DNA from: a virus
DNA length: 48,265 nt
Direction: 5' to 3' (one strand)
Virus record (IMG/VR): IMGVR_UViG_3300005613_000103
Location: 1-48,265 of that record
Each line of letters opens with the position of its first letter. The first letter of the stretch is position 1. Shown one piece after another: positions 33,086 to 41,108 of the stretch. The notes beneath the pieces are model-generated. The model had not been told where the DNA came from and ran no database searches. It was given only the letters and a program-made list of their open reading frames with translations. Both the position numbers and the translations under genes were made by a program.

Positions 33086-33446
33086 CCCGTTGCCTCCCAA
33101 ATACCAAAAGCCCAAACGTAATATCGAGCAGCCCCCTGTGCTCTTCACTAAGGGTCTTCAGCAACGCACCCTCATCCTTCATCTCTTCTGGTGTCGGAAC
33201 ATGATTGACGAGACGATACGTGTTCAGGTTCGAGCAGCACCCCGCACCAATCGACAGGATACTCTCGACCTCCTGACGCCTTGCGCCCTCTGCCTTGGAC
33301 ACCAGCTCACAGACCCACCTATGCTCATCCTCGCTCCATGAAAGCGCAGAGCAACCTTCCTCTGACCACAAGCCAGCGTATGACGACAACGGGCACGGAG
33401 CCCTGCGACAGCAAAACCCACAACCTATACACTCACTCGTAGACAT
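33075..33446 (-). CDS. Cysteine-cluster (YkgJ-like) protein
   Basis: A 123-residue protein starting MSTSECIGCGFCCRRAPCPL, with further Cys (CSALSW, CELVSK, GAGCCSNLNTYR). CxxCGxCC is the signature of YkgJ-type clusters thought to hold zinc or iron-sulphur. The ATG at 33446 overlaps the preceding stop (TGATG). Role unknown. Confidence 0.7.
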   Translation of the reverse strand: MSTSECIGCGFCCRRAPCPLSSYAGLWSEEGCSALSWSEDEHRWVCELVSKAEGARRQEVESILSIGAGCCSNLNTYRLVNHVPTPEEMKDEGALLKTLSEEHRGLLDITFGLLVFGRQRDEV

Positions 33447-33748
33447 CAGTCGGCAACAGGACAGCACACGCTGGGCACTAGATCATCATCAAGCTCATCA
33501 GTCGGCTTGGCACTCCTCAGCTTCTTACCAAGAGACTGGCAGACCAAGCGATACAGGCAATCCTCATCACAGACCACTGTCACCTTCACCACCCGCCCCT
33601 CGTCATCGAGGTTGTTGCCGACAATTCCACCACACTGACCCTTCGTGATGTTCCCGTACACTGCCAGGTAAGTTTCACCATTCAGGTCGTGGTGCTTTCC
33701 GCACTCTGCACACGTCACCGTCGCATGCACCGTGAAACATTTTTTCAT
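33446..33748 (-). CDS. Small Cys-rich protein
   Basis: A 100-residue protein from MKKCFTVHATVTCAECGKHH; GGAGAG precedes the ATG at 33748. CAECGKHH and CDEDCLYRLVC could bind zinc. Co-translated with the YkgJ-like gene. No family recognised. Confidence 0.65.
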   Translation of the reverse strand: MKKCFTVHATVTCAECGKHHDLNGETYLAVYGNITKGQCGGIVGNNLDDEGRVVKVTVVCDEDCLYRLVCQSLGKKLRSAKPTDELDDDLVPSVCCPVAD

Positions 33749-33796
33749 GAAATCTCTCCAGTAATCCACGCCCGCACCATCATCCTTTCGAAGCCC

Positions 33797-33913
33797 CTAC
33801 TTCTTCCTCGACAGCACCCCAAGCACATAATCGTACAGCGTCGAGACAACCTTGAACGTCACCGTGGCAACCGCCGTAATAATCACAACCTCCTCATACC
33901 CAATACGCATCAT
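33797..33913 (-). CDS. Very small membrane protein
   Basis: A 38-residue frame, MMRIGYEEVVIITAVATVTF onward, ending LSRKK. One hydrophobic helix with a basic C terminus. The ribosome binding site is weak (GGTAGG). Kept because it fills a gap in a dense operon and has a sensible membrane topology. Confidence 0.45.
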   Translation of the reverse strand: MMRIGYEEVVIITAVATVTFKVVSTLYDYVLGVLSRKK

Positions 33914-33934
33914 CGCACCTACCCTCTCTCGTTA

Positions 33935-34240
33935 TCAGCCAGACGGATCTGGCTGGCCCTCTCTCACCCACTCGGCGTTCGCAATCATATCCTTGATCGA
34001 AAGATCAAGACGTCTCAGCAACTCAGACTTCGCCAGCGTCTCGGACAAAAACAAATCCTCCGGGTGAATATCCCTCATGCCACGAGTCGGCGGCACTTCT
34101 ATCTTCGACATCCTAGTCAGCGAATGTCCTCGATAGATGACCTCTTTGATTCCGTACATGAACCGTGGTTCATCATACATCTTCAGGATGGCAAAAACCT
34201 TCGTGCCACTGCTCAACCCACCAGGTGTACCATCAATCAT
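33935..34240 (-). CDS. Hypothetical protein
   Basis: A 101-residue protein, MIDGTPGGLSSGTKVFAILK onward, with DLFLSETLAKSELLRRLDLS near the C terminus. It starts inside an ATGA overlap with the small gene upstream. No family recognised. Confidence 0.6.
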   Translation of the reverse strand: MIDGTPGGLSSGTKVFAILKMYDEPRFMYGIKEVIYRGHSLTRMSKIEVPPTRGMRDIHPEDLFLSETLAKSELLRRLDLSIKDMIANAEWVREGQPDPSG

Positions 34241-34401
34241 CGCCGCTTCTCCTCAACCCCGGTCTGCTTCGTGATCGCCTCCGCAATCTCACCATACAAG
34301 TCGTCCTTGCACGAAGACTGATCGCTGGCATACAGCAACGCCGTTATCACTGCCTCCCACTCGTCTATCTTCAACCCAGCAAAAAGGATGGCATCATCCA
34401 T
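34237..34401 (-). CDS. Small hypothetical protein
   Basis: A 54-residue helical protein, MDDAILFAGLKIDEWEAVIT onward, ending TGVEEKRR. GAGGTGA precedes the ATG, and the stop overlaps the next start (ATGA), which supports translation. Function unknown. Confidence 0.6.
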   Translation of the reverse strand: MDDAILFAGLKIDEWEAVITALLYASDQSSCKDDLYGEIAEAITKQTGVEEKRR

Positions 34402-34404
34402 CGC

Positions 34405-34716
34405 TCACCTCGACTTGATACCAACCGCACGGTCTACCATGCGCTCAAGGCACTCACTGTACGCCTCATCCAACTTGTCCATCTTCAGGCGCACCTCGAT
34501 CAGCCCAGTCTGACAATCGACAAGCTCACGCTCGCAACTGGACAACTCGGCCCTCTTCTTGATCAGAGACGTCTCCCTGTTCGTGACCATTGTTGCCGTC
34601 GCACTCATCGGAACCTCAGCCTCATCAATATGGCACAGACGACCACCGGCATAGACCCCAAGCAGGAACCCGACAACAACGATAAGAATCAAAGTCGCCA
34701 CCCATCTCCAGCTCAT
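34405..34716 (-). CDS. Membrane-anchored coiled-coil protein, possible spanin
   Basis: A 103-residue protein with an N-terminal transmembrane helix (WVATLILIVVVGFLLGVYAG) followed by a periplasm-type coiled coil (SLIKKRAELSSCERELVDCQ onward). This layout is that of inner-membrane spanins (Rz), which fuse membranes at lysis, but no overlapping outer lipoprotein gene is present, so this is only a suggestion. Confidence 0.6.
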   Translation of the reverse strand: MSWRWVATLILIVVVGFLLGVYAGGRLCHIDEAEVPMSATATMVTNRETSLIKKRAELSSCERELVDCQTGLIEVRLKMDKLDEAYSECLERMVDRAVGIKSR

Positions 34717-35027
34717 AGCGTCTCCTTGGCCCTCTCGCTTCCCATCGTCGGGACAATATCCACCGACAGGATGCTATCCTCATGCTCGCCGAGCCACTCA
34801 ATCATCCACTCGATCTGCTCCACACGCGGGCTACCCTGGTAACCATGCTGGACATGCACTGCTCGCTCAGCCCAAAGAGCATCGCGGACAATCTGTCTCA
34901 TTGCATCTTTGTGGTCGGAGAGGAGACTCCGCCAATCAGCCTTCTCCATAAAATGGAGATCGACGACCGGGGTCGGCTTGGCCCTCAGTGCAGTCGGTAT
35001 CGAGTCCTCGTCACCCTTGCTCACCAT
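34713..35027 (-). CDS. Hypothetical protein
   Basis: About 104 residues from MVSKGDEDSIPTALRA; this ATG follows a GGGGG run, while earlier starts lie deep in the neighbouring gene. WAERAVHVQHGYQGSPRVEQ is the central part. It overlaps the membrane gene start by four bases. No family recognised. Confidence 0.55.
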   Translation of the reverse strand: MVSKGDEDSIPTALRAKPTPVVDLHFMEKADWRSLLSDHKDAMRQIVRDALWAERAVHVQHGYQGSPRVEQIEWMIEWLGEHEDSILSVDIVPTMGSERAKETL

Positions 35028-35469
35028 CTCGTCGACCCCCTTCTGTCGCCCCAGCATGACCAGACGTCTTCCCAGTGCCAAACACAGAGTCAAACCCGCT
35101 GTCACCATCATCGTCGAACCTCACACCGACATACCTCAGCGGATCTGTGATACTCGGGTCCTCCTTGGCCCACGCCTCATGATTCTCCCTCACGTGCGCC
35201 CCGAACCCACTGTAAAGCTTACCCTCACTGGCCGAAATTTTCTCGAACTCGTCTAGCTTGTCCAACCACTCATCATCAGGAATCTTGTAGTGACGAGAAC
35301 CACAAAACATCCGTGATCCATGAGGAGTCAGCATGTGGGCAACAGGAAACCTCCCACCATCAATCTCAGTACCCTCAAAGAAACACAGACGTCCCACCAC
35401 CTCACCAAGCACGACAGGCTTCCCAATATCCTCCCGAACAAATCCTCTGAACATTCCCCAGCTCTTCAT
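35011..35469 (-). CDS. Hypothetical protein
   Basis: A 152-residue protein from MKSWGMFRGFVRED; the ATG at 35469 has GAGGAGG upstream and the upstream gene ends at 35483. VVLGEVVGRLCFFEGTEIDG and HYKIPDDEWLDKLDEFEKIS are ordered parts; the C terminus is Gly/Asp-rich. No family recognised. Confidence 0.6.
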   Translation of the reverse strand: MKSWGMFRGFVREDIGKPVVLGEVVGRLCFFEGTEIDGGRFPVAHMLTPHGSRMFCGSRHYKIPDDEWLDKLDEFEKISASEGKLYSGFGAHVRENHEAWAKEDPSITDPLRYVGVRFDDDGDSGFDSVFGTGKTSGHAGATEGGRRDGEQG

Positions 35470-35482
35470 TGGTGTCTCCTCC

Positions 35483-35950
35483 TCAATCAAACGAGAACGT
35501 CGCCTGAACACCACGCCTGTCAAGCTCTTCCTTCAGTCTGCTGTTCTCATGACGCAGACTGGCAATCTCACGCCTCGCCTCGATCAACTGCTGCTTCAAC
35601 GATTGATGCGGACCAGGAATGAACTCCGGCATGTTCCCCACAACCCAAACCGTAGCTTGCCTGCCAGAGCCAGTCCGGCGTCGGTATCCGCTATCGCGCA
35701 ATTTACCCTTCAGGTTCAGCTCGCGAATCCTGGCACTCGCCGTCTGGTGGGAGAGCCCCAGCTCCTGCTCGACCTCCCAACAGGTCATCCCGTTGATCCC
35801 AGTGTCGCGAATCTTCCGATACACGTTCCCCCGGATAGTCAACGCAATCCCAAACAACGAATCAGCCGCATCCTCAGACGTATCAGACGTCTCTTGAAAA
35901 GGCGGTCTCCCGCCATAGAGATCGTCGTACCCTCCCTTGTCCTCGCTCAT
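35483..35950 (-). CDS. Winged-helix DNA-binding protein
   Basis: A 155-residue protein. Residues about 47-100 form a winged HTH: GMTCWEVEQELGLSHQTASARIREL, then KGKLRDSGYRRRTGSGRQATVWVV as the wing. A C-terminal coiled coil (SLKQQLIEARREIASLRHEN) may dimerise. Similar proteins are common in phages; it could act as a transcription or replication factor. Confidence 0.78.
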   Translation of the reverse strand: MSEDKGGYDDLYGGRPPFQETSDTSEDAADSLFGIALTIRGNVYRKIRDTGINGMTCWEVEQELGLSHQTASARIRELNLKGKLRDSGYRRRTGSGRQATVWVVGNMPEFIPGPHQSLKQQLIEARREIASLRHENSRLKEELDRRGVQATFSFD

Positions 35951-36180
35951 CCGTCAGCACCGTCCATCTTGTCAAGCGGACACCACTCCGGGATCTCGCT
36001 CAAAGTTCTCTCGTCGAGCTTCTTCCCAATAAAGTGTCCACCATGACCCCTGCACTCATCATCATCCTCAAAGCTCTGATGATAACAATGCGGTCCATTC
36101 GGATCTCCCTTCGGCGACGAACAATGGTAGATCACGTTCGGACAATCATCACAGCTACGCACCAGTATCACTCTCATCAT
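35947..36180 (-). CDS. Small Cys-rich protein
   Basis: A 77-residue protein with CDDCPNVIYHC, GPHCYH and EWCPL, a pattern of small zinc-binding phage proteins. It overlaps its neighbours by four and 26 bases. Function unknown. Confidence 0.65.
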   Translation of the reverse strand: MMRVILVRSCDDCPNVIYHCSSPKGDPNGPHCYHQSFEDDDECRGHGGHFIGKKLDERTLSEIPEWCPLDKMDGADG

Positions 36181-36787
36181 CGTCCCCTTTTATCGCATCT
36201 TTCTCTGCGACCAGGTCTCTCTGATTGGCCCCAGTGTACGAAAACTTCTCGCCATGACGCTCAGCCAACTTCCGATCGTTCGCCTCCCAGATCTGCGTCG
36301 TGCGAGGAATGTCAACAGGCAACCTCTCATTGATCGCCTCCGGAAGCCGCACCAGAATCTCCCAGATGTTCCCTAGAACACCCGGCATCTCATCATAGGC
36401 TGTCCCCCTGGAGTAAATGACAACAGCCTTCACATCGCTCACATAGCGCTCAACGTTCTTCATCAGCTCAGCAATAAGTCCTGACAACCCATGCCTCGCA
36501 GCATCAGCCACAGCCCCCGGATCGAGCGAAATCATCCGACTATCCATCCGGACACCAAGAGCATCAAACCCCAGCATTGTGAACCACCAGAAATCACCAA
36601 GCTCCTCGATGATCTCACCCCTGTCTGCGCGTGATATTGCCTGTGTCAGCTCAAAAAACTCACTCGACACCCCAAGGGCAGAATGAATCAGCCGGATGTT
36701 CTGCTCCTCCTGGACCACACTGGAAATCTCTGCGTAGTTCTTGTTCTCACGCCCCAGCACTGTCGACATGTACTCTGCTGAGTTCAT
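36155..36787 (-). CDS. MazG-like NTP pyrophosphohydrolase
   Basis: A 210-residue protein. IHSALGVSSEFFELTQAIS and IIEELGDFWWFTML give the EExxE-12x-ExxD-type metal site of all-alpha NTP-PPases. The middle (ELMKNVERYVSDVKAVVIYS) repeats the helical layout. Such phage enzymes break down nucleotides or alarmones. GGGAGG precedes the ATG. It is the second MazG-like protein in the window. Confidence 0.8.
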   Translation of the reverse strand: MNSAEYMSTVLGRENKNYAEISSVVQEEQNIRLIHSALGVSSEFFELTQAISRADRGEIIEELGDFWWFTMLGFDALGVRMDSRMISLDPGAVADAARHGLSGLIAELMKNVERYVSDVKAVVIYSRGTAYDEMPGVLGNIWEILVRLPEAINERLPVDIPRTTQIWEANDRKLAERHGEKFSYTGANQRDLVAEKDAIKGDDDESDTGA

Positions 36788-38179
36788 CTACACACCTCCC
36801 GACTTCATCACATGAACCTTCTTGGTAACCGGAGCATATTCCGGCCCACGCCAATGTGGCTCAATAAATATCCTCTTCCTCTCAGATCGTCCCGCTCCAC
36901 ATGCCTGATTCCTCCAATGACCAGAAACAAGCGTCCTGACTGACATCGGAGATCTCCCTCCTGCACCAACACAACCCACACCACCACCTAGCTCTTCTAT
37001 CTCTCTGTCAAGATACACTTTGCCGCCAAGCACAATATGAGGAGACGAGCTAACAGCCTTGGCTCTCCTTAATATACTCTTCCTCTTTCTCGATCTAACC
37101 GGAGCCCTCATCGCACGCTCAAACAACTTTCTGTACTCCGGATCAGATTGGACGATCATCGTGTCAGCATCTGACATCGTCGCATACAAAATCAAATTGA
37201 CCACATACCTAACAAGCCGAACAGCATCATTGTCGACATTGCCATCCCATCCAATCGACAGTTTCGACTCATATATGCTCTCATCAACAGTCTTCCCATC
37301 AGACAAATCCAACGAAAAACAAACGGCATGATCAGCACCAGATGAATCATAACGAAAAAAAAGAGACCTATTCCCGTCCCCCAATACACAGTGAGAAACA
37401 TACACGCCAGCCCTGTTATGTGACGATCCGTTTCCATCCTCATTCGCGTAATACTTCCCGGCTGGCAACAATAGATAAAAACATGAAAAAGGAGGAATAA
37501 CATCGCTGGCGGGGCACCCCCTAAGAACAGTATTCTCCAACCTGATCCTCAAGCCAGGGGACACATGGTAGACCTTTCGGCCACCTGTTACCCACATCGC
37601 ATGTATCAAAGGATGAAAATACAAATCAAGAATATCAGAAATAAACCCATCGCCACTTCTCGGCATCGCCATGTTGACCAGATCAACATCACGAATACCT
37701 GACCTCTCTGTAAGCCCATAAAGCTCTCTAAGATGATCAAGAAGACCATATACATAACAGGTGAGAGCGCCATCACTATAAAGCGATCTCAGATCAAAGT
37801 AGATCCTGTCACCACCGCTGCCCATGTCATTACAAATTAGATTATACATCCATGTCTCAAGGCAAAGATATGGAGCACCATCGCCATCCACATTCCCGGC
37901 AGAAACATCAATTCCACTCGGACCCGAAAACAGATTAAGAACATCAACTCCCTCGCTAATGGCACCGGACATAACTCTGACAATCTTCTCACGATCACAG
38001 ATGAAATGCCGATTATATGCCTCTGAGATAGCTGCGCCGGTCTTGACTATCCACTCACCAGGGGACACATCTCCTGGCCACCTCCGTGACCGCGAACTGT
38101 CAGACAGCTCCTCAAACGCGCAGCCAACCATCTCAGGAGTGACAACGTCAACAAATGACAAATCCACAGAACCACTCAT
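36788..38179 (-). CDS. AcrVA2-like protein, candidate anti-CRISPR
   Basis: About 463 residues from MSGSVDLSFVDVV; a TTG four codons earlier is possible. The C terminus TLVSGHWRNQACGAGRSERK followed by IEPHWRGPEY has the GHWR/GHWH box and trailing basic strand of AcrVA2-type proteins, and RLVRYVVNLILYATMSDADT matches their hydrophobic core helix followed by a short loop. AcrVA2 lowers Cas12a levels by acting on its nascent chain/mRNA, and relatives occur in phages of hosts without Cas12a. The gene is AT-richer than its surroundings, has no GACGTC, and follows a palindrome and terminator, so it looks imported. Its target is unknown. Confidence 0.5.
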   Translation of the reverse strand: MSGSVDLSFVDVVTPEMVGCAFEELSDSSRSRRWPGDVSPGEWIVKTGAAISEAYNRHFICDREKIVRVMSGAISEGVDVLNLFSGPSGIDVSAGNVDGDGAPYLCLETWMYNLICNDMGSGGDRIYFDLRSLYSDGALTCYVYGLLDHLRELYGLTERSGIRDVDLVNMAMPRSGDGFISDILDLYFHPLIHAMWVTGGRKVYHVSPGLRIRLENTVLRGCPASDVIPPFSCFYLLLPAGKYYANEDGNGSSHNRAGVYVSHCVLGDGNRSLFFRYDSSGADHAVCFSLDLSDGKTVDESIYESKLSIGWDGNVDNDAVRLVRYVVNLILYATMSDADTMIVQSDPEYRKLFERAMRAPVRSRKRKSILRRAKAVSSSPHIVLGGKVYLDREIEELGGGVGCVGAGGRSPMSVRTLVSGHWRNQACGAGRSERKRIFIEPHWRGPEYAPVTKKVHVMKSGGV

Positions 38180-38195
38180 CTCGATCACCAATCAA

Positions 38196-38208
38196 TTTAC
38201 TCAGTAAA
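38196..38208. promoter_or_regulatory. Palindromic operator candidate TTTACTCAGTAAA (copy 2)
   Basis: Identical to the 13-mer at 25484-25496 and placed 17 bases before the start of the AcrVA2-like gene, where a repressor could block it. Confidence 0.5.
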
Positions 38209-38235
38209 AAAACAATCATCACTGTTTGGCTCTTC

Positions 38236-38285
38236 CAGGTCTCCTGGGAAAAGCGGGGAGCAACACTGGCTCTGTGCTGCTCCCC
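38236..38285 (-). terminator. Strong hairpin, probable terminator
   Basis: GGGGAGCA (38255-38262) pairs perfectly with TGCTCCCC (38278-38285); the loop can add a CAC/GTG pairing. On the minus strand it is followed by GCTTTTCCC. A second stem, CCAGG/CCTGG (38236-38248), follows. It would end transcripts from the 38.4-41 kb operon before the AcrVA2-like gene. The rest of the 200-base gap shows only a TTGACA without a good -10 box. Confidence 0.55.
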
Positions 38286-38397
38286 TCGAACCTAACAACT
38301 GGGAGGGTAGGACCAATGACAGACCCTGACCCACCAAGAGGGTCACATATCAACTAAGCCCTGTCAACCAGTTATGAACACACGTTCATAAACGTAA

Positions 38398-38886
38398 TCA
38401 TTCACCTGGCTTTTTGTCAAACTCAGTCCTGACAACACCAGGAGGATCAGGCGGAGTCGACCGCCTCGGCTGACTCATCTTTGCAGCCGCCGCTGCCACC
38501 CTGGGATCAATAGGAGGAGGAGTCCCCTTGCCCTTCCCGATCTCCTGCATCATCGACCGAAGACCGGCCAGTGCCTCTGGAGAAATCGCTGCCGTGGAAC
38601 CCATGTCACCAGACCCACGGATAGACCACATCGCGTCAATCTCCGTCACCTGATACTCCCCGTTGATCATCTGACTCGCCAAGCTCTCAGCCTTGGCGCG
38701 CAGGATCTCATCACTGAAAGACGTCTCCTTCGGAATCATCGACGCCTTGATCAGTTTGTTCACCTCGCCGACCATGAGATAGTCACGCATGAGAATGTAA
38801 AAAGCTGTGGTCAACCTGTTGTAAATCGGCACCATCAGCTCACGGGCGCTCACCGTTTTTCGCTGTCCCTCACCTGCTTCTGCCAT
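38398..38886 (-). CDS. Hypothetical protein
   Basis: A 162-residue protein with AAAGGGG before the ATG. The N-terminal half is helical (ELMVPIYNRLTTAFYILMRD) and the C terminus Pro-rich and basic (RRSTPPDPPGVV). It is the last gene of its operon, before the hairpin terminator. No family recognised. The 120 bases upstream (38887-39009) hold one GACGTC and no gene. Confidence 0.65.
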   Translation of the reverse strand: MAEAGEGQRKTVSARELMVPIYNRLTTAFYILMRDYLMVGEVNKLIKASMIPKETSFSDEILRAKAESLASQMINGEYQVTEIDAMWSIRGSGDMGSTAAISPEALAGLRSMMQEIGKGKGTPPPIDPRVAAAAAKMSQPRRSTPPDPPGVVRTEFDKKPGE

Positions 38887-39009
38887 AACAAAATCCCCTT
38901 TGTAAAAGTGGGCACGAGCGCCAAGCTAACGACCGAGCAGCTCTGACCATGTCACACGCCCGTACCCAAATCAGTATCCTGCTCAAGACGTCAGCCGGTC
39001 AAGTTACGG

Positions 39010-39441
39010 TCACGAGACAAAACCGCTGCCCACCTTGGCAGGCACCACGAAATCCAACTTCAAGTCACCGTCACCATTCATGATTGCATTGCGGGAATCA
39101 GACCCCCAGAGACAGCCAGAAACAGAAACATTGAAACGATACTCGCGTCTTAGCTCCTCCATGCCAGAAAAAAAGGCTGCCAACCTCTCGCTGTCAGACG
39201 TCACCATGGAGATTCTCGCTGTCCCGTTCCAGTTGATCGGATGATAACTAGCCCCATGCCTCTCTGCGAACTCAACAATCTTCTCCGTCAACGCCGAGAT
39301 GTCCAACCCGTTGTAAAGCTTCTCCTCAATCGGAGGACCATCAGGAACACGATGAGAGACTGCGGCTCCCCCGGAACCACCCTTCCCGGACCCCAGGATC
39401 TCCTGCTGTGACTTGTCTTTCTTCTTGCGTGTCTTCGCCAT
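39010..39441 (-). CDS. Hypothetical protein
   Basis: A 143-residue protein with a basic N terminus (MAKTRKKKDKSQQEIL), a Gly-rich linker, and a globular C-terminal part (RISMVTSDSERLAAFFSGME). Tight spacing (3 bases) from the gene upstream. No family recognised. Confidence 0.65.
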   Translation of the reverse strand: MAKTRKKKDKSQQEILGSGKGGSGGAAVSHRVPDGPPIEEKLYNGLDISALTEKIVEFAERHGASYHPINWNGTARISMVTSDSERLAAFFSGMEELRREYRFNVSVSGCLWGSDSRNAIMNGDGDLKLDFVVPAKVGSGFVS

Positions 39442-39444
39442 CTA

Positions 39445-39768
39445 CTACGCTTCCACCTTGGCCTTGCCGAAGTCTGCCGGAACATGAACCTCCCCACCCT
39501 CGGTGCCCGGCCTGCCCTTTATCTTCTGCTCAGACCAGCCGCCAACACTGCGACGCTCCTGAATCGCACTGATCTTGCCCCGAGCCCACAAGAACGGCGG
39601 TTTCAAGACGTCATCCACCCTGTCCACAACATTCGGCGACGATCCGACAAAGTATAACGTCCAGATGAATCCACCCTTCACCAACACATAGCGACCCCAT
39701 GCGTACATCTCTGGATCGCTATTCGTCTTGGACCACTTCCTCTTCTCAATTGCGTAATCCCTATCCAT
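39445..39768 (-). CDS. Hypothetical protein
   Basis: A 107-residue basic protein from MDRDYAIEKRKWSKTNSDPE; GGAGGGAGC stands directly before the ATG at 39768, so the longer frame is rejected. YVLVKGGFIWTLYFVGSSPN is the core. No family recognised. Confidence 0.65.
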   Translation of the reverse strand: MDRDYAIEKRKWSKTNSDPEMYAWGRYVLVKGGFIWTLYFVGSSPNVVDRVDDVLKPPFLWARGKISAIQERRSVGGWSEQKIKGRPGTEGGEVHVPADFGKAKVEA

Positions 39769-39778
39769 GCTCCCTCCA

Positions 39779-40231
39779 TCAGTGCTGATACTTGGTTCCC
39801 CCATCATCGGATTCCCCAGGAGGATCAGCTGCACATGCCAGATGAACAGCCGAACCAACCACATCGTTGAACGCACTCCCAAGAGCGGCCCTGGCCGTCC
39901 TCGCTGTAATCTCCATCCTGATCGACTCGATACACGACTGGAAATGCCCGATAGCCCTGGTGAGCCCTATCGTGTCCTCTCTCGACGCATCAGCAAACCC
40001 TTCCAGCATGCGATCAACGATCTCTGCCAGGTGCGGCATGTCACACGCTTTCATCTCCGTACTAATGTATGCCATAGTCGCAGTCATGATCGCCGCCTGC
40101 TCAGCAGTAGTCTGGCAAACTTCACATTGACATTCCATCTCGTCCCACTCGTCCCTCGCTGCCTCCACAGCCGTCTCCCTTATGACGTCCATGGCACCCT
40201 CGATGCTCTTGACAAAATTATCCTTGCTCAT
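39779..40231 (-). CDS. Helical hypothetical protein
   Basis: A 150-residue, largely helical protein (ARDEWDEMECQCEVCQTTAE onward) with a CQCEVC Cys cluster near residue 35. It overlaps the coiled-coil gene upstream by four bases. Function unknown. Confidence 0.65.
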   Translation of the reverse strand: MSKDNFVKSIEGAMDVIRETAVEAARDEWDEMECQCEVCQTTAEQAAIMTATMAYISTEMKACDMPHLAEIVDRMLEGFADASREDTIGLTRAIGHFQSCIESIRMEITARTARAALGSAFNDVVGSAVHLACAADPPGESDDGGTKYQH

Positions 40232-40986
40232 TGCTCTGTCTCCACTCCATCCTTCCGATCTGACCCATCTTGAATCACGCCCGGCGTGTGAACCTCGGCA
40301 TCCTCAAACTTCTTTAGGTTTTTGTCCCTCAGCTTCTTCTCGATCTCCTGCGCATGTTGAGTAAGCTTCTCAACCTTGAGCAGGAGATTGTCCCTCTCCG
40401 ACTTGATCCTCCGGATTTCGAACTCCAGCGAATCATTCTTCTTGGCCAGCTCCTCCATAGACGTCAGCTTCTTGGCCATAACATCGACCCTAGTCTTGTG
40501 CTTCTCGCGCTCAGAAATGTAAACCTGCACGTCCTTGAGCTTCTGCCACATCGCGTGCTTTTCTTCGTCGGCGTCATGTGCGCGCTTCTCTGCACTGGCG
40601 AGCTTTACACGCAAAGCAGACGTCTCCATCTTCAACGCAGAGAACTCACCCTTGACCTTCACCGCTTCACCCACAGCATCCTTCATGGTGTCCGCCATGC
40701 TCTCCGCCTTCGACTCGGCGATCTCAGCCCTTCGAACGGCCTGGTCCCTCTCGTCGAGAGCGCTGGCAATGTCGTCCGTCAGACTACTGATCTCCTTGAG
40801 TCGCTCACTGACCCACGGCATACACACCGGACGAGGAATAACTTCAGCATCCTTGGCTCCCAGGCGACACGTGATGATCACCTCCCCGGCCTTGTCTGCG
40901 CGCCTCATCGCCTTGCACTCCTTGGTACACAACCCAACCGGAATCCCCTTCTCAAACGACGGTTTGATCTCAACATCTCTGCCCAT
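40228..40986 (-). CDS. Long coiled-coil protein
   Basis: A 252-residue protein. The N terminus has three Cys in CTKECKAMRR and VITCRLG; residues about 60-225 form a long coiled coil with heptad repeats (SLTDDIASALDERDQAVRRA onward). GAGGAGG precedes the start. It may be a structural or scaffold-like factor. The 122-base gap upstream holds a GACGTC but no gene. Confidence 0.7.
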   Translation of the reverse strand: MGRDVEIKPSFEKGIPVGLCTKECKAMRRADKAGEVIITCRLGAKDAEVIPRPVCMPWVSERLKEISSLTDDIASALDERDQAVRRAEIAESKAESMADTMKDAVGEAVKVKGEFSALKMETSALRVKLASAEKRAHDADEEKHAMWQKLKDVQVYISEREKHKTRVDVMAKKLTSMEELAKKNDSLEFEIRRIKSERDNLLLKVEKLTQHAQEIEKKLRDKNLKKFEDAEVHTPGVIQDGSDRKDGVETEQ

Positions 40987-41108
40987 TTTTTCCTCCTCTT
41001 GTTGTTCTCAGACGTCTATGCATCGGCTCCTGACCGGGAACCGGTTGACCCTACCCAATCATGGGAACATTGGCAAGCTTGCGATGAACGACGGTTCGTC
41101 AGACGGGA

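Noticed and set aside
35011-35523. A frame starting with VVFRRRSRLIEE looks like another copy of the capsid tag
   Set aside because: The real start is the ATG at 35469 with GAGGAGG before it; the RRRSR part lies upstream in another gene's end.
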